NCBI GenBank assembly: GCA_001632435.1
Contig: KV423968.1
Span: 1 to 64,000, forward strand
Source: Calocera cornea HHB12733
Taxonomy: Eukaryota; Basidiomycota; Dacrymycetes; Dacrymycetales; Dacrymycetaceae
DNA: 64,000 bases
Reading direction: 5' to 3'
In this document: in pieces, positions 21,249 to 32,208 of the stretch
Numbering within the stretch: the stretch's first letter is position 1
Layout: each line of letters begins with the position of its first letter
Translations under genes and position numbers: made by a program
Notes under the pieces: generated by a model
What the model was told of the DNA's origin: nothing
Seen by the model: the letters and a program-made list of their open reading frames with translations, nothing else
Database searches by the model: none

Positions 21249-21726
21249 AGTGCGTGGATGAGTCCTGGCCGTCCGGTGTTGAGTCGTTGCAGGGACGTTA
21301 CTACAACTGCAAGACGGGTCCTAAACAGCATCCGCAAGAGTTTTCTGACTGGGGACGAAGAAATGAGAATCCTGCCCTCGGACAGCGAGTCGTTCCGTTG
21401 CTACTGTATTGGTGAGCACGCAATTTGATACCCAAAAAGGCCGAGTTAGATGAGTGGGCCAAAGAATTGTCGACTCCAGCTTGTCGATGCGGCAGAGATT
21501 GATAGTATATTGCCATGTTGCCATGGGAAGATTGATCGGGTTGACCTGAATCCGATTGCAAGAGGATAAAAGCGTGATGTGATTGTTTCCTCGGAAGGAC
21601 AGAAATCGTCCATTGAATAGTGCTCTCAGTAATCCAAGCCATCATGGGCGCATGGTATACATATAGACGTTTCTAGAGTACATGAAGGCGCGATAACTAG
21701 CCCCTTCTCATCCGCTGCCGTAAGGT
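21249..21726. other. Spacer between two F-box relatives
   Basis: Upstream region of the intact F-box gene. Small open frames on the minus strand have no similarity. No promoter motif stands out. Confidence 0.4.
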
Positions 21727-22902
21727 CTACGGAACCGCGTGACTGATCCATATGTCACCGACAGCGTTCCCAACATCGAAGCCCGAACGAAACCTTATCA
21801 CCCGCAGCTTTGGAGCGATCCTTAGTGCTTCAGAAAGCAAACGAGGGGTATCTGCGTCCCTTGTGTCGGATGTCGACCACCATCGAGGGTTGACCAGTTC
21901 GAGCTCCGAAATGCTCAGAGTAATCGGTGCAAGCCCCGCCTCCTCGCGCCACCTTGCATTGATCAAAGTCTCCTTGGACCAAGACTGTTCCGACGTCACA
22001 ACAGTACGCAGATTAGGAGCCAAGCCGAGGAGCAGAAGTAAGAGTTCTGGATGCCAACTGCGCAGGATCACCCGAGATAACGTCGGGAAGGGCGACATGG
22101 AAAGTAGAAGGGCCTGCATCGTCTCCGCCTCGTCCTGATAGAGATTGGAATCCAGTTCTTGAAGCTCAGGCATGGTGAGCGATGGAAGCCACCACAAGAC
22201 ATTGGCGGGAGAGTCAAGCTTCAGTATTTGAAGATGGGAAAGCACCGGGGCGGGATATTGAGTGTTGACCAGGTCGTCGGGCTCCTCGAAAGCTTCTGCG
22301 TAATCCGACCCTGTCACGTGGAGCCGTGAGAGTGAAGGCACCCTTCGCAGAACTTGAAGGACCGAAAAGGCTGTTGCGCCGCCGTTGCCCCACCAGTCGA
22401 CAAGGGGCGACAGGCCCAAAAACTCGACTGAGGACAGATCGGCTTCCAGCGAGTATACGTAGATGTTGTTGATCTCGATTGACTTTAGCTGCGTAGAGTG
22501 CAGGTGTACCGCACAGTGGGAAAGCGCATCAGACGATGAAGTGTCGGTGCAATCCGAAGGACTTCGAGCGGTAGGTTCTTCCCCGCCGAAGGGAAGCCAT
22601 GTGAGGATGTCGGTATGCGGGGTTCGTGGATTGGCGCGAGAAGCTGCGCTGTGTGCGCCACTTGGGGCGGGATATTCGATGGAGGTGACCCGGTGTTGGA
22701 CATTAGATCGAGGTTGAGATTTACTGCAGCCATCCGATGTTGCAAAGAAAACCGGACTCAAGACTTGTGTATGGTGGGGGAGTCGACCAACCTTGAACGG
22801 AAGATAGAAAGGAAAGCGCCGCCGAGCCACGGAATCAATTGGTACTATGGAAACGGCGTTTCGCCGCTTTCGCGCACCGTCACCTTCGTTCGGTCTCGCC
22901 AT
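21727..22902 (-). CDS. F-box-family LRR protein that has lost its F-box (possible pseudogene)
   Basis: The first ATG of the frame is at 22902 (MARPNEGDGARKRR). The C-terminal two thirds match the neighbouring F-box/LRR proteins: HLHSTQLKSIEINNIYVYSL aligns with the neighbour's LHSVSMHHIFIYCL, followed by SNVLWWLP-like, MPELQELDSNLYQ and APNLRTVV repeats. The N-terminal F-box and the block behind it are absent. A remnant, GKNLPLEVLRIA, is readable only in a different frame at about 22560-22590, just before the repeats. This suggests an internal deletion with frameshift, so the predicted N-terminus is probably not ancestral. It may still be expressed, but without an F-box it could not join an SCF complex in the usual way. 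Confidence 0.45.
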   Translation of the reverse strand: MARPNEGDGARKRRNAVSIVPIDSVARRRFPFYLPFKVGRLPHHTQVLSPVFFATSDGCSKSQPRSNVQHRVTSIEYPAPSGAHSAASRANPRTPHTDILTWLPFGGEEPTARSPSDCTDTSSSDALSHCAVHLHSTQLKSIEINNIYVYSLEADLSSVEFLGLSPLVDWWGNGGATAFSVLQVLRRVPSLSRLHVTGSDYAEAFEEPDDLVNTQYPAPVLSHLQILKLDSPANVLWWLPSLTMPELQELDSNLYQDEAETMQALLLSMSPFPTLSRVILRSWHPELLLLLLGLAPNLRTVVTSEQSWSKETLINARWREEAGLAPITLSISELELVNPRWWSTSDTRDADTPRLLSEALRIAPKLRVIRFRSGFDVGNAVGDIWISHAVP

Positions 22903-23485
22903 CTTTGTTGCACTTGCTATAACGGAAGGGACCGGGATCGGATGTCTCAAGGACAACAGAGACGACAAGATGCTCCTTTGTACCCTGCACTCAGGGCAAG
23001 CGTAGCGAACAGGGGTTGGAGAGGAGATCCGACGCCCAAAATGCACGGAGCGCGCAATATGCGTATTGCAGGCATGTCACAGCCGGTGTGATACAGCGAG
23101 GACATCGATTATCCAGACATGCTGCTTTGGTACAAGCACGACTCCATACAGTAAAGGCACAGATCAATAAATCGAACGGTCGGGGCGGATGGGAAGGCCC
23201 AAGCCTGAAGAGTTAGCACGTGACACATGACGTGAACTTTCGTGGAGCGGGATCGAATGGCTTCCTGCCTTCCAAATATGGGCCAGCCCATAGTCAGGGT
23301 TCAACGACGATGTCAGGCTGGAGCGCATGACATCATGATGCTCCTCTCCCGTCCGTCGTCTGCTCCCAAGCGACGGTCGCGTGCATATATAATGGCCCAG
23401 ACCGACGCACAATTCCCTTCCTCCTCCCAAACCCCAGTCTCTCAACCGCACCCAACCACATCAACCACCTGAATCTCCCCCCAAA
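22903..23485. promoter_or_regulatory. Upstream region of the small disordered protein, with TATA box
   Basis: TATATAA at 23386-23392 lies 94 bases before the ATG at 23486, followed by a C/T-rich stretch (CTTCCTCCTCCC) typical of fungal start regions. The rest of the stretch shows nothing recognised. Confidence 0.55.
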
Positions 23486-24047
23486 ATGTCCCAGAACGAC
23501 ACCACGATCAACCCGACGCAGGGCGCGGACGTGTACGCGGGAGTGCGCAACCCCACCGCCTCGTCGACGAACACAGACCCTCTGGCGGACAACTTCGTGA
23601 CGGACCCGGCGACGGGTGACGTCGGCGCGGGCGCGGACCCAAACATCGACTACGGCAAGGTCGCGAACCGCGGGTTCAAGCAGACGGCCGGCGTCGTCGA
23701 GGGCCGCCCGGGTATCATCGAGTCGACCAACATCGACCCGCTCAACGAGTCCTCCAACAAGGGTGCGTCCTTCTAGGCCTCGTATAGGCGCATATATGCT
23801 GAACGAGTTGGTAGATGACGGCTGGGCAAACGCCACCACGACACCAGGCACCACCGGTACAACGTCCTCCTCCGTGGCCGAGACGGCTGCATCGTACATC
23901 CCCTCGACCGAGCAGGTCACCGGCTTCGCCCAGACCGCCGCGAACGCCGCGGCCGGCGCGGGCAAGTTCGCCTACGGCCACGTGACAGGCGACGAGACGC
24001 TGAAGGAGGAGGGGCGGAAGGACATCAAGGATACCACGGGCTACTGA
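23486..24047 (+). CDS. Small disordered Hmp1/CsbD-like stress-type protein
   Basis: 169 residues in two exons (23486-23762 and 23815-24047) around a 52-base intron that carries the GCGCATATATGCTGA branch element. Context of the ATG is CAAAATGTC. The protein is hydrophilic, Thr/Ala/Gly-rich and probably disordered. NPTASSTNTDPLADNF and IDYGKVANRGFKQTAGV lie in the first exon, and AANAAAGAGKFAYGHVTGD followed by ETLKEEGRKDIKD in the second. The second part resembles the short proteins annotated in basidiomycetes as mismatched base pair and cruciform DNA recognition protein (Hmp1) and bacterial CsbD-like stress proteins. A DNA-binding role is inherited annotation and not visible from sequence. 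A strong TATA box and C-ending codons suggest high expression. Confidence 0.6.
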
Positions 24048-24414
24048 GCGCGGGTGTCCTCTCAACGCACCCATCACCGGCCTCACCGACATAATTCCTG
24101 TAATACGGCACTCAGGGACTGTCGGGTACAATCAGGCCATGACAGGGGATGTATTTGCATGATTGTACAGAAAATTGTATGAAGTAGAACGTGACGGACG
24201 AGATGAAACGAGAAAGGGGGAAATGAGAAATTGCATCCGTGCAAGTGAATTGTATGGCCGAAGTGCCTGACCGACTGTCCGTACGCTGCTGCTGCGGCGC
24301 GCACACCCACGACCTGGAAACAGATCGATAGATCCAAACTATCTGCTGTCAACAAGCTCTCTTTTTCCGCTGCTGCCTTGCGGCTCAACACCGTCGCGCT
24401 ACGCCAGGCCAGGC
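24048..24414. other. Convergent 3' spacer
   Basis: Between the ends of the small disordered protein and the leftward protease. No gene or repeat seen. Confidence 0.5.
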
Positions 24415-26517
24415 TTAGCGATATGGGTCGGCGCCGGGAGGCGCGCCTGCCGGAGGAGCGTATGCCGCCGGGGCGGTATATGGCACCTGCGGGGGGTCGT
24501 ACGGTACCTGACTAGGGGGGTTGTACGGCGCCGAGTAGCTTGGTGAGGGCGAGTGTGCTCCATACGCCCTGGGCGGCTGGGGGGTCGCTGACCTGCTGGG
24601 CTGGGGCGAGGGCAAGGGGGAGAACTCCCTGCTCGCCGATGGGGAGTGTCCGAACCTGCCCTCGGCGTTGCGCTCCGCGAGGGGGATGGTGTCGCTCGGG
24701 CCCGTGGTGTCGCGGAACGGGTCCTCGTATGGGCTTGTCCGGCCGCTGGCGCCAACCCCGTACGGCGCAGAGAGGTTGCGCTGGCTCTGGTACGGCGCAT
24801 AGCCCATCTGCCCTCCTGCTGGGTATGCGCCCGGGGCGGGCGCGCCGAGTGTCTGGTACGCGCGGGCCTGGCGCCGCCTGCGCACGCAGCAGAAGACACA
24901 CACGCCGATGACGATGGCGAGGATCGCTGCGGGCACGGCGATGATGATCGGGAGGAACTTGTGGATCGTCGCGCCGATGCTGCTTGAGCTTCCCGAGGAG
25001 GATGAGCCGCCGCCCGAGCTCGTTGAGCCGTCCGTGTTGAACGTCTGGGGCTGCCCGCCCCGCACGTTGTGGAACTCGATCGACGCCTGGTTGGGGTTGG
25101 TCACCGAGAGAAGCTGCACGAAGGGCGCTGCGCGCGCGTCCGCGTTCGAGTCGACGAAATCGCCGTAGTTCATCAGCGTGTACGTGTTGCGCACTGCAGC
25201 ACATGGGTTAGTCAGCATCTCTCCACCAACAACAGGAGGAGGAAGACTCACGGAAACCCATGCCGAGGATCATATCTGCCAGCCCGGCGAGCGCCTCAGT
25301 CGCGTCGTCCTGGATCGGCTGGAACCCTCCCAGGCACATATTGTTCCCGAGCCCAGAGATGCCCGCGAACGCCGGGTCCTGGTTCAAGTCCAGCGGGTGC
25401 ATGGGGTACGTGTGCCCCGCGAACGTAAAGCTCGCGTCGACCTCCGCCGAGCAGGGCATGATCCACGCGTCGCCCAGGCCGTTGATGTTGACGAGCTGGG
25501 AGCCGGAGATGCCCGCGTAGAACCCGCTCGCGATCGCCGCCGGCACTTGCGGGAAGGTGAACCCCGAGTCGAGCACTGCTACGAGCTTGCCGCTGGCGAC
25601 GCCGGACACGTTCGAGCGAGGGAAGGTGATGGACTTGCTGTTCGGGCCGGTAGCGCCGTCGACTTGGATCGTGAAGTGCTGCGCTGCGAGGAGGGCATTG
25701 GGGGCGGAAAGCACGTCCAGCTGCGGCATCGACGTGATGTTCTCGTACCCGGGGACGACATCGCCGACGGTGAAGGTGCCCGAGCCTGCGCCCTGGGCGT
25801 CCGCCGCATTGTCGTCCCGCGAGAGGGTGAAGGAGATAAAGTTGGGCGTGGTGGTGTCCTGCTGGAAGATGCGGTCGAGCAGCGAGTCGCCCGCGTTGTG
25901 CGCGAACGTGCCGGCCGAGATGGCCGACTGCAGCTGCACCCAGATCTCCGAGCCGACGGAGGGGCCGAGCCCGACCAGGCCCTGCACGGGAGGATCCGAG
26001 ACGGTGGGCACGTGGTCTGCCACTTGTCAGGACAGGGCCAAAAGAACAGCGGTGAAAACGCACTGAAGGCTTGATTTTGCACCGTGTGCCCAGCAAACTC
26101 GACAGTGCCGAAGGAGAGCACACCGTCCTCCGCGCCCTCTGCGAACGTCACGTCAATCTCGATCTCCGGGTGGTCCTGCGCATTCGGCACGGATCCCTCG
26201 ATATTCAAGTCGGAACTGTTAAACGCCACGCGTCAGTGTCAAACTCCGCATGCGCATGCCGGCGACGGGACGGACCTGCCCGTGTCGATTGTGAGGAGGT
26301 AGCTCTGGCCGTTGACGGTGACGTTGGCGGTGTACTCGACGTTGGTGACGTCGCCGATGCTGATCACGCCTGTCGTGCCTGTGTCCCGGCGCTGGAGGGC
26401 GGGGGCGCGGCGGTGTGGGACGTAGCGGGCATGGGCGTCGAAGGATATTGCGGCTGCGGGAGCGAGGAGCTCTGTGGCGAGGAGAGCGAGCGCGGCGTAG
26501 GCCGTTGAGCGCTGCAT
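24415..26517 (-). CDS. Pepsin-type (A1) aspartic protease with C-terminal membrane anchor
   Basis: About 645 residues in four exons: 26276-26517, 26064-26215, 25252-26016 and 24415-25193. The ATG at 26517 begins a signal peptide (MQRSTAYAALALLATELLAP). The first active-site motif DTGSSD is assembled across intron 1 (DTG-S in exon 1, SD in exon 2), and the second catalytic Asp is in LDSGFTFP. The catalytic domain ends with FLRNTYTLMNYGDFVD, again formed across an intron. A Ser/Gly linker leads to a transmembrane segment (FLPIIIAVPAAILAIVIGV), a CCVRRRR stop-transfer patch and a long Pro/Ser/Tyr-rich cytoplasmic tail. The protein should be held at the plasma membrane or in the endomembrane system rather than freely secreted. 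Probable role: extracellular or surface protein processing. The flap Tyr was not identified with certainty. Confidence 0.85.
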
Positions 26518-28230
26518 CACGCTGTGTGTCGGGGGGAGGAAGGGAAGGGAGGACAGTAACGGTTGAGGAGGGTGAAAGATGCATGTGCCTTTTTATTGTT
26601 TCTGCCTGTGCGATGGAGGCAGGGGCGGGCGGGGCAGGGACGGGCGTTCGGGTCTGGGGCATGCACTGTCCTGTCTGCATGCCTGTCGGAAGCGCCTGCC
26701 GGACCCTGGCCCATCGTACGCCTCGGGAGCAAAGGGCGATGCGCGTCGCGCTGTGGCAGTGGCGAGACCGCGACAGCGGCAGCCAAAGCGGCATCGGGTT
26801 GCCCCTACCAGACAAAGCAACGGGGTCCGCGCACCGCCCGCCGGCCTCATAACACACTCGATTCACTCTCACAACCAGTAGTGATTGAAACGCGGACGGT
26901 ACCCTGATCCACCCTCACTTGCCGTAACCCAATCAATTGCGTACGTAACGAGCTCATATCCTGCGGGAGGCCCTTCTGCCCGAACCCCGGTCATATACAG
27001 CACACGGATGAGTCAACGACAGGATTGCGATCGGGTGCAAGGGCCGCTGCGAGGAATATTCGCAGGAAGACCCCGGGGGGAACTCTGCTCATGTCCGACG
27101 CGGACAAGTGGATCCCGGTGGTGGATCCTGCACCTGCACCGGTGCGCCGCTGTGGGCCTGTGGCGCAGGCCCCTGCCAAGCACCACCTCACTGCAAGCCT
27201 CGGACGGCCTCACACCTGCTCCATCTTCTCCTGGGAAACAGAGACATCCCCATCCCGCCTATGTCTCTCGCTCCCTGACATACAGCCCCGGCCGGGAATG
27301 TTGTCATTCGCGCGCATCGCACGCGCAGATTGTGGGATCGTGGCTGAGGGTACTGTGAGCCCTAGGCCTTTGTTAGCTACCGGGTTTGGCAGAGGCAGAA
27401 ATAGTGCACAGGGCGGACAGAGCTCTACAGCACTGGCGGAGTTCATCCGGCACAGTGCATGCGCACCGCCTTGCCTTTTCCAATCCACGTCGGCACGTTC
27501 CCAGTGCACACTCCTTCCGCGCGTCCAGCACTACTACTGTATGTACTTAGCATGTGCTGACAAAGAGCGCTACGGTGGACCCATTAAGTCACGCTGCGTT
27601 GCGTTGCAAGGATGAAACTGCCGATGTCCTTATCCCACTGCCGCTGCCGCTCCTGAATCCTCCAGGCGGGACAGAAGATACGAGAGTGCGACTGTGAGTG
27701 TGAATGTGAGGGTTGGTTGCACCGCACTAACGATTGCAACGGACGCCGAGCTCGGCGTTAGGATGTCCATACTAGTCGTAGGACTTTTGGGGGCAAGGAC
27801 AGGAGTGCACGGACCGTTAAGCGCCTGACAGATCGGAAGGACGGACGTCCCCGCTCCTCCCAGCGTCGACGCATGCGCGCCTGATGCACGGGCCGATCGC
27901 CCCCCGTCGCCATCATAGATCATCATCGGTAACGTACAGAGACTGCAGCTCACGCACGAGCCCTTCCACAGAGCCCGCGGCTCCGACCGGAGCTGGGCAA
28001 GCACCCGCCGATGGCCGGAATAACAGAAGCACCGCTCCCTGGGCTGCTTCTCCGGTGGCTGTGTACATGGACGGGATCAGATTTTCTTTTCATGCACGCG
28101 CCCTTGCCCTGGTGCAATAATCGCATACTGTACGTACGACCAATCCGGCGCTCACTGCACTTCATCTGTTGTACTGTGCCCAGTCTAACAGCACCCAGCA
28201 CTCATCACCCAGCGCTCAAAAGCCAGCAAG
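26518..28230. other. Long divergent intergenic region, no gene seen
   Basis: About 1.7 kb between the starts of the protease and eIF3h. Several GC-rich open frames on both strands (longest 196-217 codons) lack family similarity and overlap each other. No TATA box or repeat array is obvious. It may hold upstream regulatory sequence for both genes or a non-coding transcript. Confidence 0.4.
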
Positions 28231-29626
28231 ATGGCATCATCTATGGCCGCAGCGCTGGCGGCCTCGCAGGCCGCCGCAGCGCCCGTGCCCGCCGCGCCCG
28301 TACAGCCGGCGCAGGAGGTCATCCCCGCGAGCTGGGCGAAGCTCGTGGACTCGGAGGCGGAGATTACGCTGAGGGTCGTGCAGCTTGATGGGCTTGTGCG
28401 TGTTTCTTCCTGCTCTGCTCTTCCTTCTTCGCTGCGCTTTGCGGTTGCGTGGCGTGGCGTTGCTTGGGTTTGTACGTTGTGTAGGGCACAAGGCTGATGT
28501 GTGGCGTGCGCGGAACAGGCAGTCATGAAGATCATGAAGCACAGCAGGGACGCATACCCCTCGGCGGTCAACGGGATCCTCCTGGGCCTCGACCTGGACG
28601 GGGTGATGGAGGTGTCGAACTGCTTCCCACTGCCTGCGGGGCGGGAGGGCGAGGAGGAGAGTGTGCGGCCATGTGCGTCCATGCCACACATATATGCACG
28701 GCAATGGGAAGAAGGTGCTGATATGTCGTGTCCGTGCAGCGAGCAAGTACCAAGCGTCGATGCTGCGCGCGCTGAAAGAGGTGCACGGGGACGACAACGT
28801 CGTGGGGTTCTACCAGTCAACAGCGATGGGCGCCTTCCTCTCCCAGTCGTTCCTGGACCTTCAGGCGTCGCACCAGAAGTCGCTCCGGCACGGCGGCATC
28901 GCGCTTGTGCACGATGTCTCCCGCACCGCAAGGGGCAACACGAGCCTCAAGGCGTTCCGCTTGACGCAGGCGTTCTTGGGGGCGCACAAGGCGCGGAAGT
29001 TTAATGTGCAGGGGTGAGTCGCTTTCTGGTGGGAGGTGGGAGGGAGCTGATGAAAGATCAGGTTGATCGAGCGCGGGCTGACGTTCAACAATATCCTCGA
29101 AGAGCTGCCTCTGCAAATACACAACACGCCCCTGCTGGACGCCTTTCTGCTCACGCTCGCGCAGCCGACCGTCCCACACACGCCCGCCTCGCTCTACCCG
29201 ACCTCCTCGCTGTCCGACCTCCCGCCGACGAACCAGCCGCTCACGCCCACTTACCCGATCCTCAACACCGCCTCGACCCCGGCGCTGACGCACAACCTCT
29301 CCCTCGTCCTCGACACGCTGGACGACTACAACCAGGAGTCGTCGAACTACGCGTACCACCAGCGGCAGATCGCCCGCGAGAAGACGCGCGCAGAGGCGTA
29401 CACCGCAAAGCGCAAGGAGGAGAACGCGCAGCGCGTGCGCGAGGGCCTCCCGCCCCTGCCGGAGGAGGACGTGAGCAGGCTGTTCAAGATCCCGCCCGAG
29501 CCCAGCAGGCTCGAGAGCATGCTCCTCCTTGGGCAGCTCGATGGGTACTCGAAGACGCTCGAGGACGTCACCGGCGCGAGCATGGTCAAGATATATGCGG
29601 CTAAGGCGGGCGCGACAGCTGCATGA
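28231..29626 (+). CDS. eif3h: Eukaryotic translation initiation factor 3 subunit H (MPN domain)
   Basis: 381 residues in four exons: 28231-28395, 28519-28660, 28740-29013 and 29062-29626. eIF3h is one of the two MPN subunits of the eIF3 complex, which assembles 43S and 48S initiation complexes in the cytosol. The MPN domain reads VQLDGLAVMKIMKHS, ILLGLDLDGVMEVSNCFPLP, SMLRALKEVHGDDNVVGFYQ and LRHGGIALVHD. As in other eIF3h proteins the metal-binding JAMM residues are not present, so it is a structural MPN domain. The C-terminal half has DTLDDYNQESSNYAYHQRQI and LGQLDGYSKTLEDVTG. Subunit length and exon phases fit a complete gene. Start context is AAGATGG after an Ala-rich leader. Confidence 0.92.
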
Positions 29627-30084
29627 GGGAGTTTGTACATGTAGATACTGGTTCTCGCAGCAGTGTTCTCAATACCAGCGTGGTCGTGCATCATCCCCAG
29701 AAGTGTCACTTCATCTGATGTGAGGTCATCTTGAGCAAGGGAGGGGGAAATTGAGCCGCTCAACGTATGAGCCATCAATAGCTCGGAAGAAATAAGAAAG
29801 CAAGTCGGCAACTGTGAACACTGCAACGCCACCCTTGTCGCGTCAGGAAGCACGATGTCATGTAACCAGCTTTACAACAAGGCCAGTTGGCGTCACCGAA
29901 TCCTTTTTTGTTGCTGTGGCGGTGTACTCACGCTTTTGACTCGCCGCGGGACCACTCACCTCACATCTCATCTCACTCTATCCGAGTCTCTTACGTCCCT
30001 TTCTCCTTCTTTCCTTCTTTCCATCTTTCTTCCGTCTCATCAAGGAGCTATAGCTTACTCCTCACCATACCCTTCAAATCTGCC
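29627..30084. promoter_or_regulatory. Spacer with a pyrimidine-rich promoter tract
   Basis: The plus strand from about 29966 to 30050 is almost all C and T (CTTTCTCCTTCTTTCCTTC), as often found just upstream of fungal transcription starts, and leads to the ATG at 30085. Nothing else recognised. Confidence 0.4.
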
Positions 30085-31971
30085 ATGGGAGCCAAGGGAC
30101 GCGAGGATCGCCCGGTACATAGTGACCGTCGACTCGCGCAGGCATCCCGGGATACTTCAGGCCGCCCTTGGTCATTCGCACTGCAAGCTATCCTCGCCGA
30201 CTGGTCCAAGACGTTTGGGCATCCAGGAATGCTCCTGACGACACCCGATCATCCTCATTGTCGGTGTCACGGTTTCCCATGGCAAGCCGGGTTCTCCGGG
30301 TCGTGCTGCCGGGGCGGGCAGGTCTTCCGCAATCTCCCAGGTTACCTGCAAATAAAATCACGGCACCCTGTGTTGCTAAAGAATGCTGCCTATCCTGTGA
30401 TGTCTCTGCTGTAGGACGAGCTGGACAGGCGTGCCTACGACATTTTTTTTGCCGACCCGATAACACACCAAGTCGCCTGCGAGCTTTTCTCCCTCCGCGC
30501 CCACTTCGCGCCGATTAGCCGCCTACCCGACGACGTACTTGCCCTGATCTTTGATATGGCTTGCCCTCACCTCTCCTTGGAACGCCGAGCATTTTCCAAG
30601 TCCCCGCAGTTCGCAATCACTTCAGTCTGTGCCCGCTGGCGCAGTCTGGCGTTCGATAGTATCTCACTCTGGACCTCGCTGACCATCCCATCGCCAACTG
30701 GCTTTCGGCCTTCCCTATTGTATGGATGGATTTTGGAGCGTACAAAAGAAGCTTTGCTTGATATCAAGATCCGGAGAATACCCTGTCAACTGCGGAATTA
30801 CTTGCCCCCTGAGCGAATGCCCGGGGCGGTTCTGGCGCGTCTCAGCCGCCTGGCGATCAAGGACTCTTGCTCCCAGTTCTTCCCTCAAATATGCAGGATC
30901 TTCCATGGCTGTGAGATGCGTAAGCTGCGATGCCTTGAAGTCCTACGAGATGTGGACTGTCTTTGTCCCCGGCAGGCAGGGGCAAGCGACCTGTTCAGGC
31001 TGTACGTGGCATCGGACTTCATGGATACACTCCACCTCTCCACCTACCCATCCAACCTTCAGGTACAGCTGAAGACTTTTGCCAAACTCTTATCCATTCA
31101 TCTATCCTACGACCACGGTATGGATGTAGTCACAATTCCGAACTTCTCACTTCTCGAGTTCTTCAGGCAAGTCACAAGCCTCCGGGATTTTCATTTCAGC
31201 GGTGCCGGTTTCCGTGAAGCCTTCTCTCCTCCTCCGCCGGCAACCTCCGAAGGACGACTCACATTATCCGAGCTCAAGTCATTTTCGCTCAAGACTCCAG
31301 CCCTAGGCTGGTTGCACATGCTTCACGCGCCCAAGCTGCAATCGCTTACCATTCAACAACAAGAGCCTCAACACCATGCAGATAGCGACCATTCACTCTT
31401 TGACGTCTTCCTCCGCATGGAACCCCTTCTCGCACTGCAGCACCTCGTGCTTGTCTTCGCTAATCGTAAGGATGAGCAAGTGTTCCTACAGCTCACTCCC
31501 AACATCACCAGCCTCACAGTCGTGCTCCGTGGACCCACTGCTGATGTCCTCACAGTCGTCATGAACAACATACCGGTCTTGGCACCCAAACTGCAGCGCC
31601 TCTCCTTCATTCTGTCGTCATCGAATGCATCCTTTCAAGTCATCGTACCATCCGGAGCGGTAATCACCTCATTGGACTCTGTTCGGCAATCGCTTTTGCG
31701 CGCCGCCGGCACTCCTCAAGCAGCGCGGCGACTCTTAACTTCCTCTGCGTTTCGGCTGGCCAGTGCACGGATTGTCCGACAGCTAGCAGATCGTGAGTTG
31801 CAAATGATCGAAGCCGCTCTTGCCTCCCGGGTACGCACGGAACACCGCATCAAGCAGCTGGAGCTGTGCTGCCCTTACGAGATCGCGGACATGACTCACT
31901 CATCACGCACAATGAATTACCTCCTCGTAACGCAGCGAATCGCGCTTATCCACAATAGGGATGTAGGTTGA
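30085..31971 (+). CDS. F-box-like protein
   Basis: About 613 residues in two exons (30085-30369, 30415-31971) joined in phase 0 across a 45-base intron. The F-box-like motif ISRLPDDVLALIFDMA followed by ITSVCARWRSLAFDSISLWT lies at roughly residues 135-185, preceded by a region with FFADPITHQVACELFSLRAH. The remainder is a Leu-rich region (for example LKSFSLKTPALGWLHML, LTPNITSLTVVLRG). Presumed SCF ubiquitin-ligase adaptor, target unknown. It belongs to a different branch from the three relatives at 18-23 kb. A decayed partial copy follows at 32.2 kb. The N-terminal 95 residues are low-complexity and the upstream exon is less certain than the rest. Confidence 0.7.
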
Positions 31972-32208
31972 ATCTTCACAAGCACAGACTTTGCCAATGG
32001 AACAATGGCTTCTCTCTAGCTCTAGCTAGTCGAGGTATACCGTATACGTTAGCTTTACATTGAAGCATGCAGGAATCTAGCGGGAGTTATCATCTAGAAG
32101 AGTGCTCCGCGTCGCGCGATAATCTCAAATACTGTCAGGGACCTGCATAAGCTGCAATACTCCTCCCTCGGAGCCGGAGTAATCTACTCGCTTCTAGATG
32201 ATACCTCC

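Noticed and set aside
23486..24047. Conidiation-specific protein 6 (Con-6)
   Set aside because: The repeated Con-6 motif (NPNVSEEAK-type) is absent; the Hmp1/CsbD-like pattern fits better.
27025..27615. 196-codon plus-strand open frame in the gene-free region
   Set aside because: No similarity, no promoter signal, and several overlapping frames of equal quality in GC-rich DNA.
28231..29626. COP9 signalosome or proteasome MPN subunit
   Set aside because: The JAMM metal-binding residues are missing and the C-terminal half matches eIF3h specifically.
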